Part shown: positions 26,982 to 35,243 of the stretch, piece by piece | Numbering within the stretch: position 1 is the stretch's first letter | How the letters are laid out: every line of letters starts with the position of its first letter | DNA from: CALBJU01 sp965247125 | GTDB lineage: Bacteria > Bacteroidota > Rhodothermia > Rhodothermales > UBA10348 | Direction: 5' to 3' | Assembly (NCBI GenBank): GCA_965247125.1 | Contig: CBDFGO010000003.1 | Location: forward strand, 806,001 to 870,000 | Length of the DNA stretch: 64,000 nucleotides | Made by a program: the position numbers and the translations under genes | The notes under the pieces: model-generated | What the model saw: the letters and a program-made list of their open reading frames with translations, nothing else | The model's database searches: none | Told to the model about the DNA's origin: nothing

Positions 26982-28273
26982 TCACGGACGAGCAAATCCA
27001 ATGTTTTCTATTTCCATAATTAACTTTTCGCGTTCTCTTCGGGAGCAGAGTTGAAGCGCAAATTGAGCGTATCCTTCCGTCGTAGTCAGAGACAAGTGGC
27101 CTGCAAACTGTTGAACATAAAAACTCTCATATCCCAAAATGAGTAGATAAGTCACGTACATGTGACGAAGACCATGCAGAGGCACAGGGTCAGAAATATT
27201 GACAATCTTTCTGTGCTTCCGCCAATTCTTAGATGCTCGGCCTGGATTAAATGGCACCGCCGTGAACTCACCCAAAAGAGCGCCTTTCAGTACTCGTCCA
27301 TGTGGATCTCCCTGTCCCTGAGTCACATGGTTTCGGCTCAATACTTCAACAGCGAGTGGTTGAAGTTCGACAAATCGTGCGCGTTTGCCTTTTGGCATGA
27401 AATCAATTTTATCACGCTCCATAGTCTTGGGTCTTACCTCAAGAATACCTCGATCCAGTTTGATGTCTTGCCATTGCAGATGAACAAGTTCATTAAGCCG
27501 AAGACCAGTTGAAATACCGAGGTCAATAACATCAATCACCCAGGATAGATGATTGAGATTCCTCTGCTTTTCAGGAAGTAATAGAGCATCATGTAGAATT
27601 GATGCTCGCACATTTATGAATTCCGTTGGAGTCAGGAAAAGCTTTCGTCCAAGTCTTCCCTTGCGGTGCGTCCGGTTTCAATTTGTAAATCTTCCGCTTC
27701 AAGGAGCTCTTTTTCATCCGCCCAGTTTAAAAAAGTATTGATCCCCTTCGCGTAGCTGAACCGAGTGCGGGGAGAGTTGTGTTGGCATAACCCCATGAAA
27801 TGCGACATATCTTCCGAACGGAGTTCTCGCATATACATTCGTCTATCAACTAGCCGGTCTACAAAGAGATGGAGAATTCCTTTGTAACTCCGTTTAGAAC
27901 TCTTCGTCAATCCATCTCTTTCAATGAATTCCTCTACCGCATCAGAAACCGGTACATCTTCCTTTTTCTTTGACGGAGTAAACTCACCTCGCAAGTACGG
28001 CAATTCAAAATCAACAGTGAACTTGTCGTATACATGTTTAGGATACCAGTACCTACCAACCCGAATCCACTCAAGCCTACCATTCGTGGGTGGCGGATCT
28101 GATTTTGACCGTTTAGGAGTTTGAATACCAATGGGGAGGTCAATACCCTCCCTTCTGAACCGGCAATACCACTGACCAACCCTATTTTGAATCAGAGTTG
28201 GTGCTTTCCGTGAACGAATATTCATGTCTCGTCCATGTGGTTCATCAAAGCTACGCCTGACCGTACTACGCAT
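26982..28273 (-). pseudogene. tyrosine recombinase (integrase), frameshifted
   Basis: The N-terminal half (28273 to about 27665) has an Arm/SAM-like core-binding region; the C-terminal half (to 26982) carries the catalytic residues: R in STGLRLNEL, H-X-X-R in LHGLRHMY, H in AGHLSL and Y in TEGYAQF. The two halves are in different frames. Shifting frame near 27665-27690 joins them smoothly through GRLGRKLFLTPTEFINVRASIL. One indel therefore breaks an otherwise complete integrase. It lies 6 bp from the coupling-protein gene and about 125 bp from tRNA-Arg, as expected for the end of an integrated conjugative element. Confidence 0.82.
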
Positions 28274-28345
28274 GTACTACGAAATATCCTCCAAACATGC
28301 CGAAACAACCGGATACATTCCGTACCTCCGTCCCATCGAATATAG

Positions 28346-28389
28346 TAAAAAAGCCCCGTAATCGCTATAAATAGGCGAATACGGGGCTT
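28346..28389 (-). terminator. terminator of tRNA-Arg
   Basis: On the minus strand AAGCCCCGTATTCGC pairs with GCGATTACGGGGCTT (one mismatch), followed by a run of T. It lies 10 bp behind the 3' end of the tRNA. Confidence 0.85.
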
Positions 28390-28398
28390 ATTCCTATG

Positions 28399-28472
28399 CG
28401 TGCCCGGAAGGATTTGAACCCTCGACCTCCTGGTCCGTAGCCAGGCGCTCTATCCAGCTGAGCCACGGGCAC
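28399..28472 (-). tRNA. tRNA-Arg (anticodon ACG)
   Basis: Acceptor GTGCCCG/CGGGCAC, D arm GCTC-GAGC, anticodon stem CCTGG/CCAGG around CTACGGA (anticodon ACG), T arm GAGGG-TTCAAAT-CCTTC. Discriminator is G and CCA is not encoded. Its 3' end faces the broken integrase, the usual geometry for an attachment site, although I found no second copy of the tRNA end in the window. Confidence 0.95.
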
Positions 28473-28713
28473 ATCTTCTGCCGGGTGAGAGCCGGCCAAT
28501 CATTCGAGTGCAATCCTCTAGCGATTGTTGAAGAGCCTCAAAGATACGCAGAGGGAGAAGCATGGGCCAAGTGAAGTTTTCGGTGAATAGGGGGTGTGTT
28601 GGGTGCGAGATGAGGACATCGGGAGAACGAAGCGTGGTGGCTAAGATCGGAATGGGCTTGAGGTTGGGTTCGTCTATTGTTTAATTGAGTGCCCCGTTCA
28701 CCAACCCGCCAGT

Positions 28714-29751
28714 ATGATGCGTTTGTTTGCAGGTTTTCTTTGTGCGCTGCTTCTCGTTTTAGTTATTAATCCTGTTCAACCGGTTCAGGCACAGGATCTC
28801 ACTTCGGCTTTTTCATCTGAGATTGACATGGCCGAGTGGCAGGTGCCGTGGGCGTCGACGCGCCCCAGGGATCCCTTTGTGGCTCCGGACGGCACGGTGT
28901 TCTTTTGCGGTCAGGCGGGTGGATATATCGGCTCGCTTAATCCTGTCACGGGAGAGATGCGGCAGTACGATATCGGAGAGGGCGCCGGGCCGCACAACTT
29001 GATTGTCGCAGAAGATGGCATGGTGTGGTACGCAGGCAATCGCCGGGCGCATATCGGGCGGCTGAATCCGGATACGGGAGAGGTCACTCGTTTCTCGATG
29101 CCGGATGCTTCGGCGCGCGATCCCCACACGCTCGTGTGGATGCCCGATGGCAACATCGCCTTCACGCTGCAGCAGTCGAACATGGTTGGTCACCTGAACG
29201 TCACGACCGGCGAGGTGCGTCTGGCGAAGGCGGAGAACAACCGCTCGCGCCCCTACGGAATCAAGGTCGGGCCGGATGGCGAAGTCTGGGCGGTTCTGTT
29301 CGGTACCAACCGGTTCGCCCATTTTGATATCTCGAATGCCGTCTTGCACGAGTTTGAACTACCCAACGAAGCCTCGCGGCCACGCCGGATGGAAATCACG
29401 TCGGATGGGCGTATCTGGTTTGGAGATTACCGCCGGGGATACCTGATCGTGTTTGACCCCAGCGACGCATCGTTCAATGAGTTTGAGCTTCCATCTGGAG
29501 ATAATGCACGCGTCTACGGGATGGCCTCTGATAACACCGATACGATCTGGTTGGTCGAAACGGGTGTTCGGCCCAACAATCTCGTCGCCTTCGACACTAG
29601 GACCGAGACCTTTGTCAAGAGTGCGACCATCCCGAGCGGAGGGAGCACGATTCGTCACATGTACTATCACGAATCGGATGACATGATCTGGTTCGGCACC
29701 GACTCGAATTACATCGGACGCATCCTGGTAGGAGAGCGGCTGGGTTCGTAG
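28714..29751 (+). CDS. secreted Vgb/streptogramin-lyase-like beta-propeller protein
   Basis: The 345-residue protein has a signal peptide (FAGFLCALLLVLVINPVQPVQAQ) and seven similar blades with the pattern PDG-VWF--------IGRLNP-TGEV--F--P, as in virginiamycin B lyase and related six/seven-bladed proteins. True Vgb opens streptogramin B rings with a His/Glu pair; homologues with a signal peptide are common in Bacteroidota and mostly of unknown role, so antibiotic resistance should not be assumed. It is the first gene right of tRNA-Arg and seems to stand alone. Confidence 0.8.
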   Translation: MMRLFAGFLCALLLVLVINPVQPVQAQDLTSAFSSEIDMAEWQVPWASTRPRDPFVAPDGTVFFCGQAGGYIGSLNPVTGEMRQYDIGEGAGPHNLIVAEDGMVWYAGNRRAHIGRLNPDTGEVTRFSMPDASARDPHTLVWMPDGNIAFTLQQSNMVGHLNVTTGEVRLAKAENNRSRPYGIKVGPDGEVWAVLFGTNRFAHFDISNAVLHEFELPNEASRPRRMEITSDGRIWFGDYRRGYLIVFDPSDASFNEFELPSGDNARVYGMASDNTDTIWLVETGVRPNNLVAFDTRTETFVKSATIPSGGSTIRHMYYHESDDMIWFGTDSNYIGRILVGERLGS

Positions 29752-29882
29752 ATCAGTACGGCGAGTTGCTGCGGCTGACGGGACACTTTCGCAGCCGAGT
29801 TATGCGAAGCCGATTTGAGGGTCTTCAGGGTGTGAGCATCTTTGATAAGCGATGTAAGGGGAACTTAGAAGACATATGTAAA

Positions 29883-29927
29883 GTTATAGCATTAATAGTC
29901 GATAATATATTTAATGTTATAGCATTA
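29883..29927 (+). promoter_or_regulatory. paired 12-bp direct repeats before the HTH/Fic pair, probable operator
   Basis: GTTATAGCATTA occurs at 29883-29894 and 29916-29927, 33 bp apart (three helical turns), ending 2 bp before the ATG. The second copy is part of a TAATG-CATTA inverted repeat. This fits autorepression by the HTH protein encoded next. Confidence 0.6.
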
Positions 29928-29929
29928 CG

Positions 29930-30403
29930 ATGGATACTCAAAGGCTGCAAATAGAGCAACTGGAGGCCAAACTGGAGAAATTCCAGCATTTGGCCGATGT
30001 GGCGGCTCCACCACAGGGTTGGGTCCGATTCATTCGCCAGTCGATTGGTATGTCGCTGCGCCAACTAGGGGTTCGGCTGGGGATGTCGCCACAGTCGGTT
30101 CGAGATCTGGAGATGAGGGAGGCCGAAGGCAAAGTCACCCTCACCGCGCTTGGTAACGCCGCCGCGTCACTCGACATGAAGCTCGTCTACGCCATCGTTC
30201 CCGCAGGGTGCACGGTATCAGATCTGATCCGTATTCAGGCGAAGCGCCTCGCTGAGGAGGCCATCCGTCGCACGTCGGTGTCGATGTCGCTGGAGGACCA
30301 GGCTATCGGTGGGGCGGAAGTCCTCCACGAAATCGAGGAGCTCACAGATGAACTCGTACGCCATCGATCCCGATCGTTCTGGGATCAGGCTTCGACGACA
30401 TGA
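29930..30403 (+). CDS. mobile mystery protein A (XRE-family HTH, antitoxin-like)
   Basis: A 157-residue protein with a short N-terminal coiled region, the conserved WVRFIRQSIGMSLRQLGVRLGMSPQSVRDLEMREAEGKVTL block (helix-turn-helix, residues about 33-75) and a helical C-terminus. It matches the MmpA half of the mobile mystery A/B pair, found scattered on mobile DNA. It overlaps the Fic gene by 4 bases (ATGA). It probably represses its own promoter through the repeats just upstream and counteracts the Fic partner. Confidence 0.85.
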   Translation: MDTQRLQIEQLEAKLEKFQHLADVAAPPQGWVRFIRQSIGMSLRQLGVRLGMSPQSVRDLEMREAEGKVTLTALGNAAASLDMKLVYAIVPAGCTVSDLIRIQAKRLAEEAIRRTSVSMSLEDQAIGGAEVLHEIEELTDELVRHRSRSFWDQASTT

Positions 30404-30975
30404 CCCATCAGACACCGCTCGAAGAGGACGAACGGACAGGCCTGCGCATCCCCACGATACTCACCAGGCACGATCTGGATCACTTCGCGCAGGCGAATAT
30501 TGTAGACGCGCGACTGTGGTACCAGCGCAATCATCCTTCCTCGTCGTTGCTGTTATCGAGCAGCGGTGTGCGGGGTGTGCATCGGCGCATGTTCGGAGAA
30601 GTGTGGGATTGGGCCGGGACCTTTAGATTCACTGAGAAGAATCTCGGTGTGGATCCGGTGCGCATCGCCACCGATCTGGAGACCTTGTTGGGCGACGTCC
30701 GCCACTGGATGGACAATGAGACGTTCTCACCCGACGAGATAGCCGTTCGGTTCAAACACCGACTCGTAAGCATTCACTGCTTCGTGAATGGCAACGGACG
30801 ACACGCCCGGTTGATGGCTGATTTTCTGGCTCACTTTGTGTTGGCGCAGCCCATGTTCAGCTGGGGAGGAGATGTCTCAGGTGCGAGTCCCGATTCTCGG
30901 GGTCGTTACATCACTGCGCTTCAATGCGCGGATCTCGGAGACATTGGTCCGCTTCTGAAATTCGCCAGATCATGA
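30400..30975 (+). CDS. mobile mystery protein B (Fic/DOC domain)
   Basis: A 191-residue Fic protein. The catalytic loop is HCFVNGNGRHAR (HXFX-N-GNGR, about residues 126-137), where the usual D/E/N position is Asn. Fic enzymes transfer AMP or another phosphate-containing group from a nucleotide to target proteins. No inhibitory (S/T)XXXE(G/N) helix stands out in it, so control would come from the coupled HTH partner. It works as the toxin-like half of the pair. Confidence 0.87.
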   Translation: MTHQTPLEEDERTGLRIPTILTRHDLDHFAQANIVDARLWYQRNHPSSSLLLSSSGVRGVHRRMFGEVWDWAGTFRFTEKNLGVDPVRIATDLETLLGDVRHWMDNETFSPDEIAVRFKHRLVSIHCFVNGNGRHARLMADFLAHFVLAQPMFSWGGDVSGASPDSRGRYITALQCADLGDIGPLLKFARS

Positions 30976-31052
30976 TCTGAAGAAGGAAATTTCAAAAAGT
31001 TAAAGTACCCAGTTGCGGCCGGTCCGTGGCTTGTTTACTAGATAATATGAGA

Positions 31053-31121
31053 TTTGCAAAATGTATAATATAAAACTTGCATAATGTATAATATTAAATT
31101 TGCATTATGTATATTATAATG
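31053..31121. repeat. three AT-rich 23-bp direct repeats upstream of the DUF4143 ATPase
   Basis: TTTGCAAAATGTATAATAT, CTTGCATAATGTATAATAT and TTTGCATTATGTATATTAT start at 31053, 31076 and 31099, a strict 23-bp period (about two helical turns). They end 40 bp before the ATPase start in very AT-rich DNA. They may be operator sites or simply repeated promoter-like sequence. Confidence 0.75.
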
Positions 31122-31159
31122 TTTAACATTTCCATATATGCCCTGATAATGGGCTAAAA

Positions 31160-32410
31160 ATGAGCAAAAAAGAGTATTACCCCCGCGTAGTGGATCAGGA
31201 ATTAGTTGATCGACTAAGTGGCACAGGCGCAGTAGTGATTGAGGGCCCCAAAGGTTGCGGAAAAACAGCAACGGCTAGAGAATTGGCAAGGAGTGAAGTA
31301 CTGCTAGACATTGATTCTCAGTCCAGAAAGGCAATTCATATTAATCCCTCGTTGGTCCTTTCCGGAACTACTCCACGGCTCATTGACGAATGGCAAACAG
31401 AGCCCGCCATCTGGAATCACATACGACGTGAAATAGACGACCGGCGAAAACCTGGTCAATTCATTTTAACGGGTTCGGCGGTTCCTGCCGACGACATCGT
31501 GAGGCATACGGGGGCTGGACGGTTAACACGTTTGAGAATGCGCCCGATGTCGTTGTTCGAATTGGGTGTGTCAGAAGGCGAGATCTCGTTGTCCGAAATT
31601 CTGAGGGATAAGTTAGCTGAGAGTATCAAATCAGAAATTCCTCTTGATGAACTGGTCGAACTAATCGCGAGAGGTGGATGGCCAGGTCAAGTCACGAATT
31701 CTACCAGGTATGCGATACAATATGTCAGATCCTATTTAGATGAGATCAGTCGCGTCGACATTTCGCGAATTGACCAACAAACGCGAAGCCCAGCAAAAGT
31801 GGCGCAATTGATTCGTTCACTTGCGAGAAATGTTGCTACTACAGCGACAATAGATCAAATAACGCGAGACCTGGAGGGATCTGCTACTCTAACAAGCAGA
31901 ATAACGGTTAATACCTATCTGGATGCACTGGATAGATTGATGGTGATCGAAAATCTACCCGCGTGGTCACCTAATCTCAGATCTCGCGCTCGTCTTAGAT
32001 CAGCACCAAAAAGGCACTTCGTGGACCCGTCACTGGCGGTTGCGGCAATGCACGTGAGTCCTGCTAAACTTACCAAAGAGTTGGAATGGCTGGGATTCTT
32101 ATTCGAATCATTGGTGGTTCGAGACCTTCGCATCTACGCACAACACAATGACGCCGAAGTTTTCCATTTTAGAGACAACACAGGTCTGGAGATCGACATA
32201 ATTGTCGAACACGTCGATGGCAATTGGGCTGCATTTGAGGTAAAGCTTGGACCCAGTCGAGTCGAGGACGCGGTGTCAAACTTGAAAAGATTCGCTGCCA
32301 AGTTTGAGCCCTCTACCGTAGGCTCGTTGTCGGTTATCATCAGCAGTGGCTACGGATATCGAAGGGAAGACGGAATCAATATTATCCCTATCGGCGCCCT
32401 CGGTCCATGA
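31160..32410 (+). CDS. AAA+ family ATPase with DUF4143
   Basis: The 416-residue protein starts with an ATP-binding domain (Walker A GPKGCGKT about residues 29-36, Walker B-like LIDEWQ, then ILTGSAVP) followed by GR--R--M-PMSLFELG, the family hallmark, and a C-terminal DUF4143 region whose DNTGLEIDIIVE and AFEVKLG motifs resemble a PD-(D/E)XK nuclease core. These proteins are frequent in accessory DNA and their role is unresolved; some are linked to toxin-antitoxin or defence functions. It stands alone behind the 23-bp repeats. Codon and base use are AT-richer than the neighbouring chromosome genes. Confidence 0.85.
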   Translation: MSKKEYYPRVVDQELVDRLSGTGAVVIEGPKGCGKTATARELARSEVLLDIDSQSRKAIHINPSLVLSGTTPRLIDEWQTEPAIWNHIRREIDDRRKPGQFILTGSAVPADDIVRHTGAGRLTRLRMRPMSLFELGVSEGEISLSEILRDKLAESIKSEIPLDELVELIARGGWPGQVTNSTRYAIQYVRSYLDEISRVDISRIDQQTRSPAKVAQLIRSLARNVATTATIDQITRDLEGSATLTSRITVNTYLDALDRLMVIENLPAWSPNLRSRARLRSAPKRHFVDPSLAVAAMHVSPAKLTKELEWLGFLFESLVVRDLRIYAQHNDAEVFHFRDNTGLEIDIIVEHVDGNWAAFEVKLGPSRVEDAVSNLKRFAAKFEPSTVGSLSVIISSGYGYRREDGINIIPIGALGP

Positions 32411-32423
32411 TCGTGTTAAGTAA

Positions 32424-32660
32424 TCACGATTTGTCAACCCGGTTTGGTGGAAGCTGAAACAGCTTTTCGACCGTGCACTCGAGGACAACGGCCATGCGCA
32501 GAGCCAGCTCGGTTGAAGGCACGAAGTGTCCCTTCTCGATGCTGTTGACGCTCTTGCGCGTGACTCCGACGCGCAGGGCGAGTTCGCCCTGCGTCAGGTC
32601 ATGAATGGCCCGGAAGACCTTGATCTTGTTTTCGAGTCGATGTGATGCGTGGTCTTTCAT
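32424..32660 (-). CDS. small XRE-family transcriptional regulator
   Basis: A 78-residue single-domain HTH protein (NKIKVFRAIHDLTQGELALRVGVTRKSVNSIEKGHFVPS). The start overlaps the stop of the membrane-protein gene by 4 bases (ATGA). Such regulators are commonly paired with a small multipass protein as here. Confidence 0.88.
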   Translation of the reverse strand: MKDHASHRLENKIKVFRAIHDLTQGELALRVGVTRKSVNSIEKGHFVPSTELALRMAVVLECTVEKLFQLPPNRVDKS

Positions 32661-33160
32661 CGGTTCGAGAGGATCTGAAAGCGAAGGACGGCGCCGATGA
32701 CTCCCACCGCGACGGTCGCCGGTGCGACTACGGGAACCGACAGCAGCTCGGTTTCGAGGTGACCGAGTACCACAGAGAGCACAATCAACACCACCTGGAA
32801 GAGCATCATCGCTGCGAAACCGAAGGCGAAAGACTTAGCCCGGATTGCGATGATGCGTTCGTCACGCGCGGCATGCTCGGAAAACGCTCGGCCCTCGGGC
32901 GTGCGCTTCAGCCTCACATTCAAAATCATTCCAATCCCGAACAGGACCCAGCCAACGAGCGATGTCACGGAGACCGCGGACGTGATCCATCCGTGTACGT
33001 GAGATGCGATCAGAACGTGCTGAGCGGCCAGCATCAGCGAACCCAGAACGGCGCCGATGGCGATGAGGCGTTGATTGCGCTCGGAAATGAGTTCAGCGTC
33101 GTTCGAATCGGGAATCTCTGGAGGCAGAGCTGGCTGTTCCAAGTGTGTGGCGTCAGTCAT
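32657..33160 (-). CDS. small multipass membrane protein paired with the XRE regulator
   Basis: The 167-residue protein has four hydrophobic segments (about residues 31-52, 59-80, 110-130 and 138-158), with a basic loop containing ARDERIIAIRAKS between the second and third, as in DUF2178-like proteins. It is followed by the overlapping XRE gene. The function is unknown. Confidence 0.75.
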   Translation of the reverse strand: MTDATHLEQPALPPEIPDSNDAELISERNQRLIAIGAVLGSLMLAAQHVLIASHVHGWITSAVSVTSLVGWVLFGIGMILNVRLKRTPEGRAFSEHAARDERIIAIRAKSFAFGFAAMMLFQVVLIVLSVVLGHLETELLSVPVVAPATVAVGVIGAVLRFQILSNR

Positions 33161-33357
33161 GATGAGCGATCGTAATTAGAAGTATTGGTTACATAAAGTA
33201 ACGTAAACTACTCTAAATGAGAAATAAAAGTTGCATTATTTAGTAAATTGAGCGGGTGGGCGATAAAACGTCCGGTTTGCGGGACCTGACTTATCTTTGG
33301 GAGAGGGATCGCGGCAGCGGTCCCATCATCCATTGACGTCTGCCCTTCATTTCCACC

Positions 33358-34602
33358 ATGTCCAAATATCAACTTCGCTGTCTGGGCACACAGGACCGGA
33401 TTGAAGACGAATACACCGTTCGCTATCACGACAAGGCGCTGCTGCGCGCCGAGTACCAGAACGCGATCGTGCCGCGAGACCACACTGGACTCTGGCGCTG
33501 GGTCGACTGGCTACCCGTCTCAAAGGCGGGCGCGCTGAACGCAGGGTCGATCTGCTACAAGAGCGACGGGTTGGGGAGGGCTTTGATGCTATCGAACCTG
33601 TGGATTTCCTTTCATGGATACTGGCCCGAGCGCAGCGCTGATTGCCCGACAACGACGTTTAAGGACATGGAAGCCGTCACGACGCTGCAGCGCCTGGAGG
33701 ATCACAACGTGCCGGGGCTCATCTGCTCGTCGGCTGGAAACACGGCGCGCGCCTTTGCGCACTTCGGTGGGCTTGCCGGATTTCCGATTCTTCTGATTGT
33801 GGCCGAGAAGCATCTCGAAAGGCTGTGGGTGCCAAAGGGCCACCCGACGGATTCGGTTAAAATCATCGGCATCGAAGGCGGCGATTACGGCGATGCGAAC
33901 GAGGTGACATCCCTGATCATGGAAGTTGGCGGCTGGCGCCGCGAGGGAGGAGTGCACAACGTGGCTCGGCGCGATGGAATCGGCTCGCTGCTGCTGACCG
34001 CCATCGAGGCCATGGGCGGTATGCCGAAGCACTATTTTCAAGGAGTGGGAGGAGGCCCCGGCCCAATCGGCGTCCATGAAATGGCGCAGCGCGCCATCGC
34101 TGCTGGGTTCGCTGATAGTCCTCCTCCCAGGCAGCATCTTTCGCAAAACGCCGAGTTCTGCTTGATCCACGATGCCTGGCAGAAGCGAACCTTTGAACTG
34201 ACTCCCGCCACGCATGCCGTCCATCAGGAAGTCTACTCAGACCTTCTCGTCAATCGCTCACCGGCCTATTCTGTTCGCGGGGGACTCTTCGACATACTCG
34301 TTGAAACGAACGGCGTGACCTATGCCGTGCCCTACGAGGAAGCCGCGAGCGCGGACAAGCTGTTCCGCGAGACCGAAGGCATCGACCCACTCTCTCCCGG
34401 AGCCGTCGCCCTGGCCTCCCTCAAGCAAGCCATCTTCCGTGGAGAAGTGCACCGCGACGACACCATCCTGCTGAACATCTCCGGTGGCGGGCAGGAGCGC
34501 TATCTCGCGGAGAACGAAACACAGGTCATCCCACCCGTTGCCATCGTGAGCAAAGAAGAAGCCGTCCGGATGGGCCGCTCGCTCATGTACTCGAATCAGT
34601 GA
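33358..34602 (+). CDS. cysteate synthase-like PLP enzyme (threonine synthase fold)
   Basis: The 414-residue protein closely follows the archaeal cysteate synthase plan: DKALLRAEY, then W--WLPV, CYKSDGLGRALMLSNLWISFHGYWPER with the likely PLP-binding Lys in YKS, SAGNTARAFAH for the phosphate, GGVHNVARRDGIG, FQGVGGGPGPIG, AYSVRGGLFD and a closing ILLNISGGGQER. That enzyme makes L-cysteate from O-phosphoserine and sulfite for coenzyme M. In Bacteroidota/Rhodothermota the same step feeds sulfonolipid (capnine) synthesis, which is the more likely role here. Threonine synthase is the alternative. Neighbours give no pathway context. Confidence 0.78.
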   Translation: MSKYQLRCLGTQDRIEDEYTVRYHDKALLRAEYQNAIVPRDHTGLWRWVDWLPVSKAGALNAGSICYKSDGLGRALMLSNLWISFHGYWPERSADCPTTTFKDMEAVTTLQRLEDHNVPGLICSSAGNTARAFAHFGGLAGFPILLIVAEKHLERLWVPKGHPTDSVKIIGIEGGDYGDANEVTSLIMEVGGWRREGGVHNVARRDGIGSLLLTAIEAMGGMPKHYFQGVGGGPGPIGVHEMAQRAIAAGFADSPPPRQHLSQNAEFCLIHDAWQKRTFELTPATHAVHQEVYSDLLVNRSPAYSVRGGLFDILVETNGVTYAVPYEEAASADKLFRETEGIDPLSPGAVALASLKQAIFRGEVHRDDTILLNISGGGQERYLAENETQVIPPVAIVSKEEAVRMGRSLMYSNQ

Positions 34603-34623
34603 CGAGCGGGGGCAGCGTGCGGT

Positions 34624-35193
34624 TTAGTCCTGGCCTTCACCTTCTTCAGTCAGCATGTCAATAACGGGAAGGGAGAAGGCACGCGCGATCTTTTCGAGTG
34701 TTTCGAGTCGGGGATAGTGAAGCCCTCGTTCGAGCTTCGAAATCACCGCTTGATCGAGACCGGACCTGCTGGAAAGCTCGACCTGAGTCCATTGCTCGGA
34801 TTTACGAAGGGTGCGGATGCGGTCACCCCACTCTATGGCATACTTGACTTCGAGCTGCTTCAGCCGCTGCTTCGTCTCGGCATCGAAATAGCCTCGAACA
34901 ACGAGCGGATCGATATCGTAGTCCTCGCCATTTTTCATGGGGATGGAAAGCGCCTTTCCGTACGGTTCGATAAAAACCTGTTCGGGCAAGAGTTCGCCCA
35001 ACATGTCGCTGGCGACAAATCGTTCAAAAGGAATGAATCCTGTCAACCCATCCCGAAATCTTACAAAAACGCCACTGTCACCAGGTCCGTAGGCCACGGC
35101 GACGGGCTCAATCGCCTCGTCGTCCGACCAGTGGGTTTGGGTATTCTCAGAGAGCGGTGTTGCCGATTTTACTGGAGGTGTACCTGTTGCCAT
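34624..35193 (-). CDS. DUF2442-like domain fused to C-terminal XRE HTH
   Basis: Residues 25-110 resemble DUF2442 (VFVRFRDGLTGFIPFERF, then a strand-rich stretch ending DIDPLVVRGYF). Residues about 125-180 are a canonical HTH (IRTLRKSEQWTQVELSSRSGLDQAVISKLERGLHYPRLETLEKIA). DUF2442 proteins often act as antitoxin-like partners of a small DUF4160 protein; no such gene is visible on either side. IS256 copy D is inserted 50 bp upstream of its start. Confidence 0.75.
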   Translation of the reverse strand: MATGTPPVKSATPLSENTQTHWSDDEAIEPVAVAYGPGDSGVFVRFRDGLTGFIPFERFVASDMLGELLPEQVFIEPYGKALSIPMKNGEDYDIDPLVVRGYFDAETKQRLKQLEVKYAIEWGDRIRTLRKSEQWTQVELSSRSGLDQAVISKLERGLHYPRLETLEKIARAFSLPVIDMLTEEGEGQD

Positions 35194-35243
35194 TTTTCAA
35201 GTAATACGAGTTTGAGTCTCTTCTATGGTTTGGGATCCAGGAC

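Noticed and set aside
8782..28472. Attachment-site duplication of tRNA-Ser or tRNA-Arg 3' ends
   Set aside because: I looked for repeats of both tRNA 3' ends within the window and saw none; if they exist they lie outside or have decayed.
32642..33175. 177-codon plus-strand ORF over the XRE/membrane-protein pair
   Set aside because: It is the antisense shadow of a convincing four-helix membrane protein with a coupled regulator.
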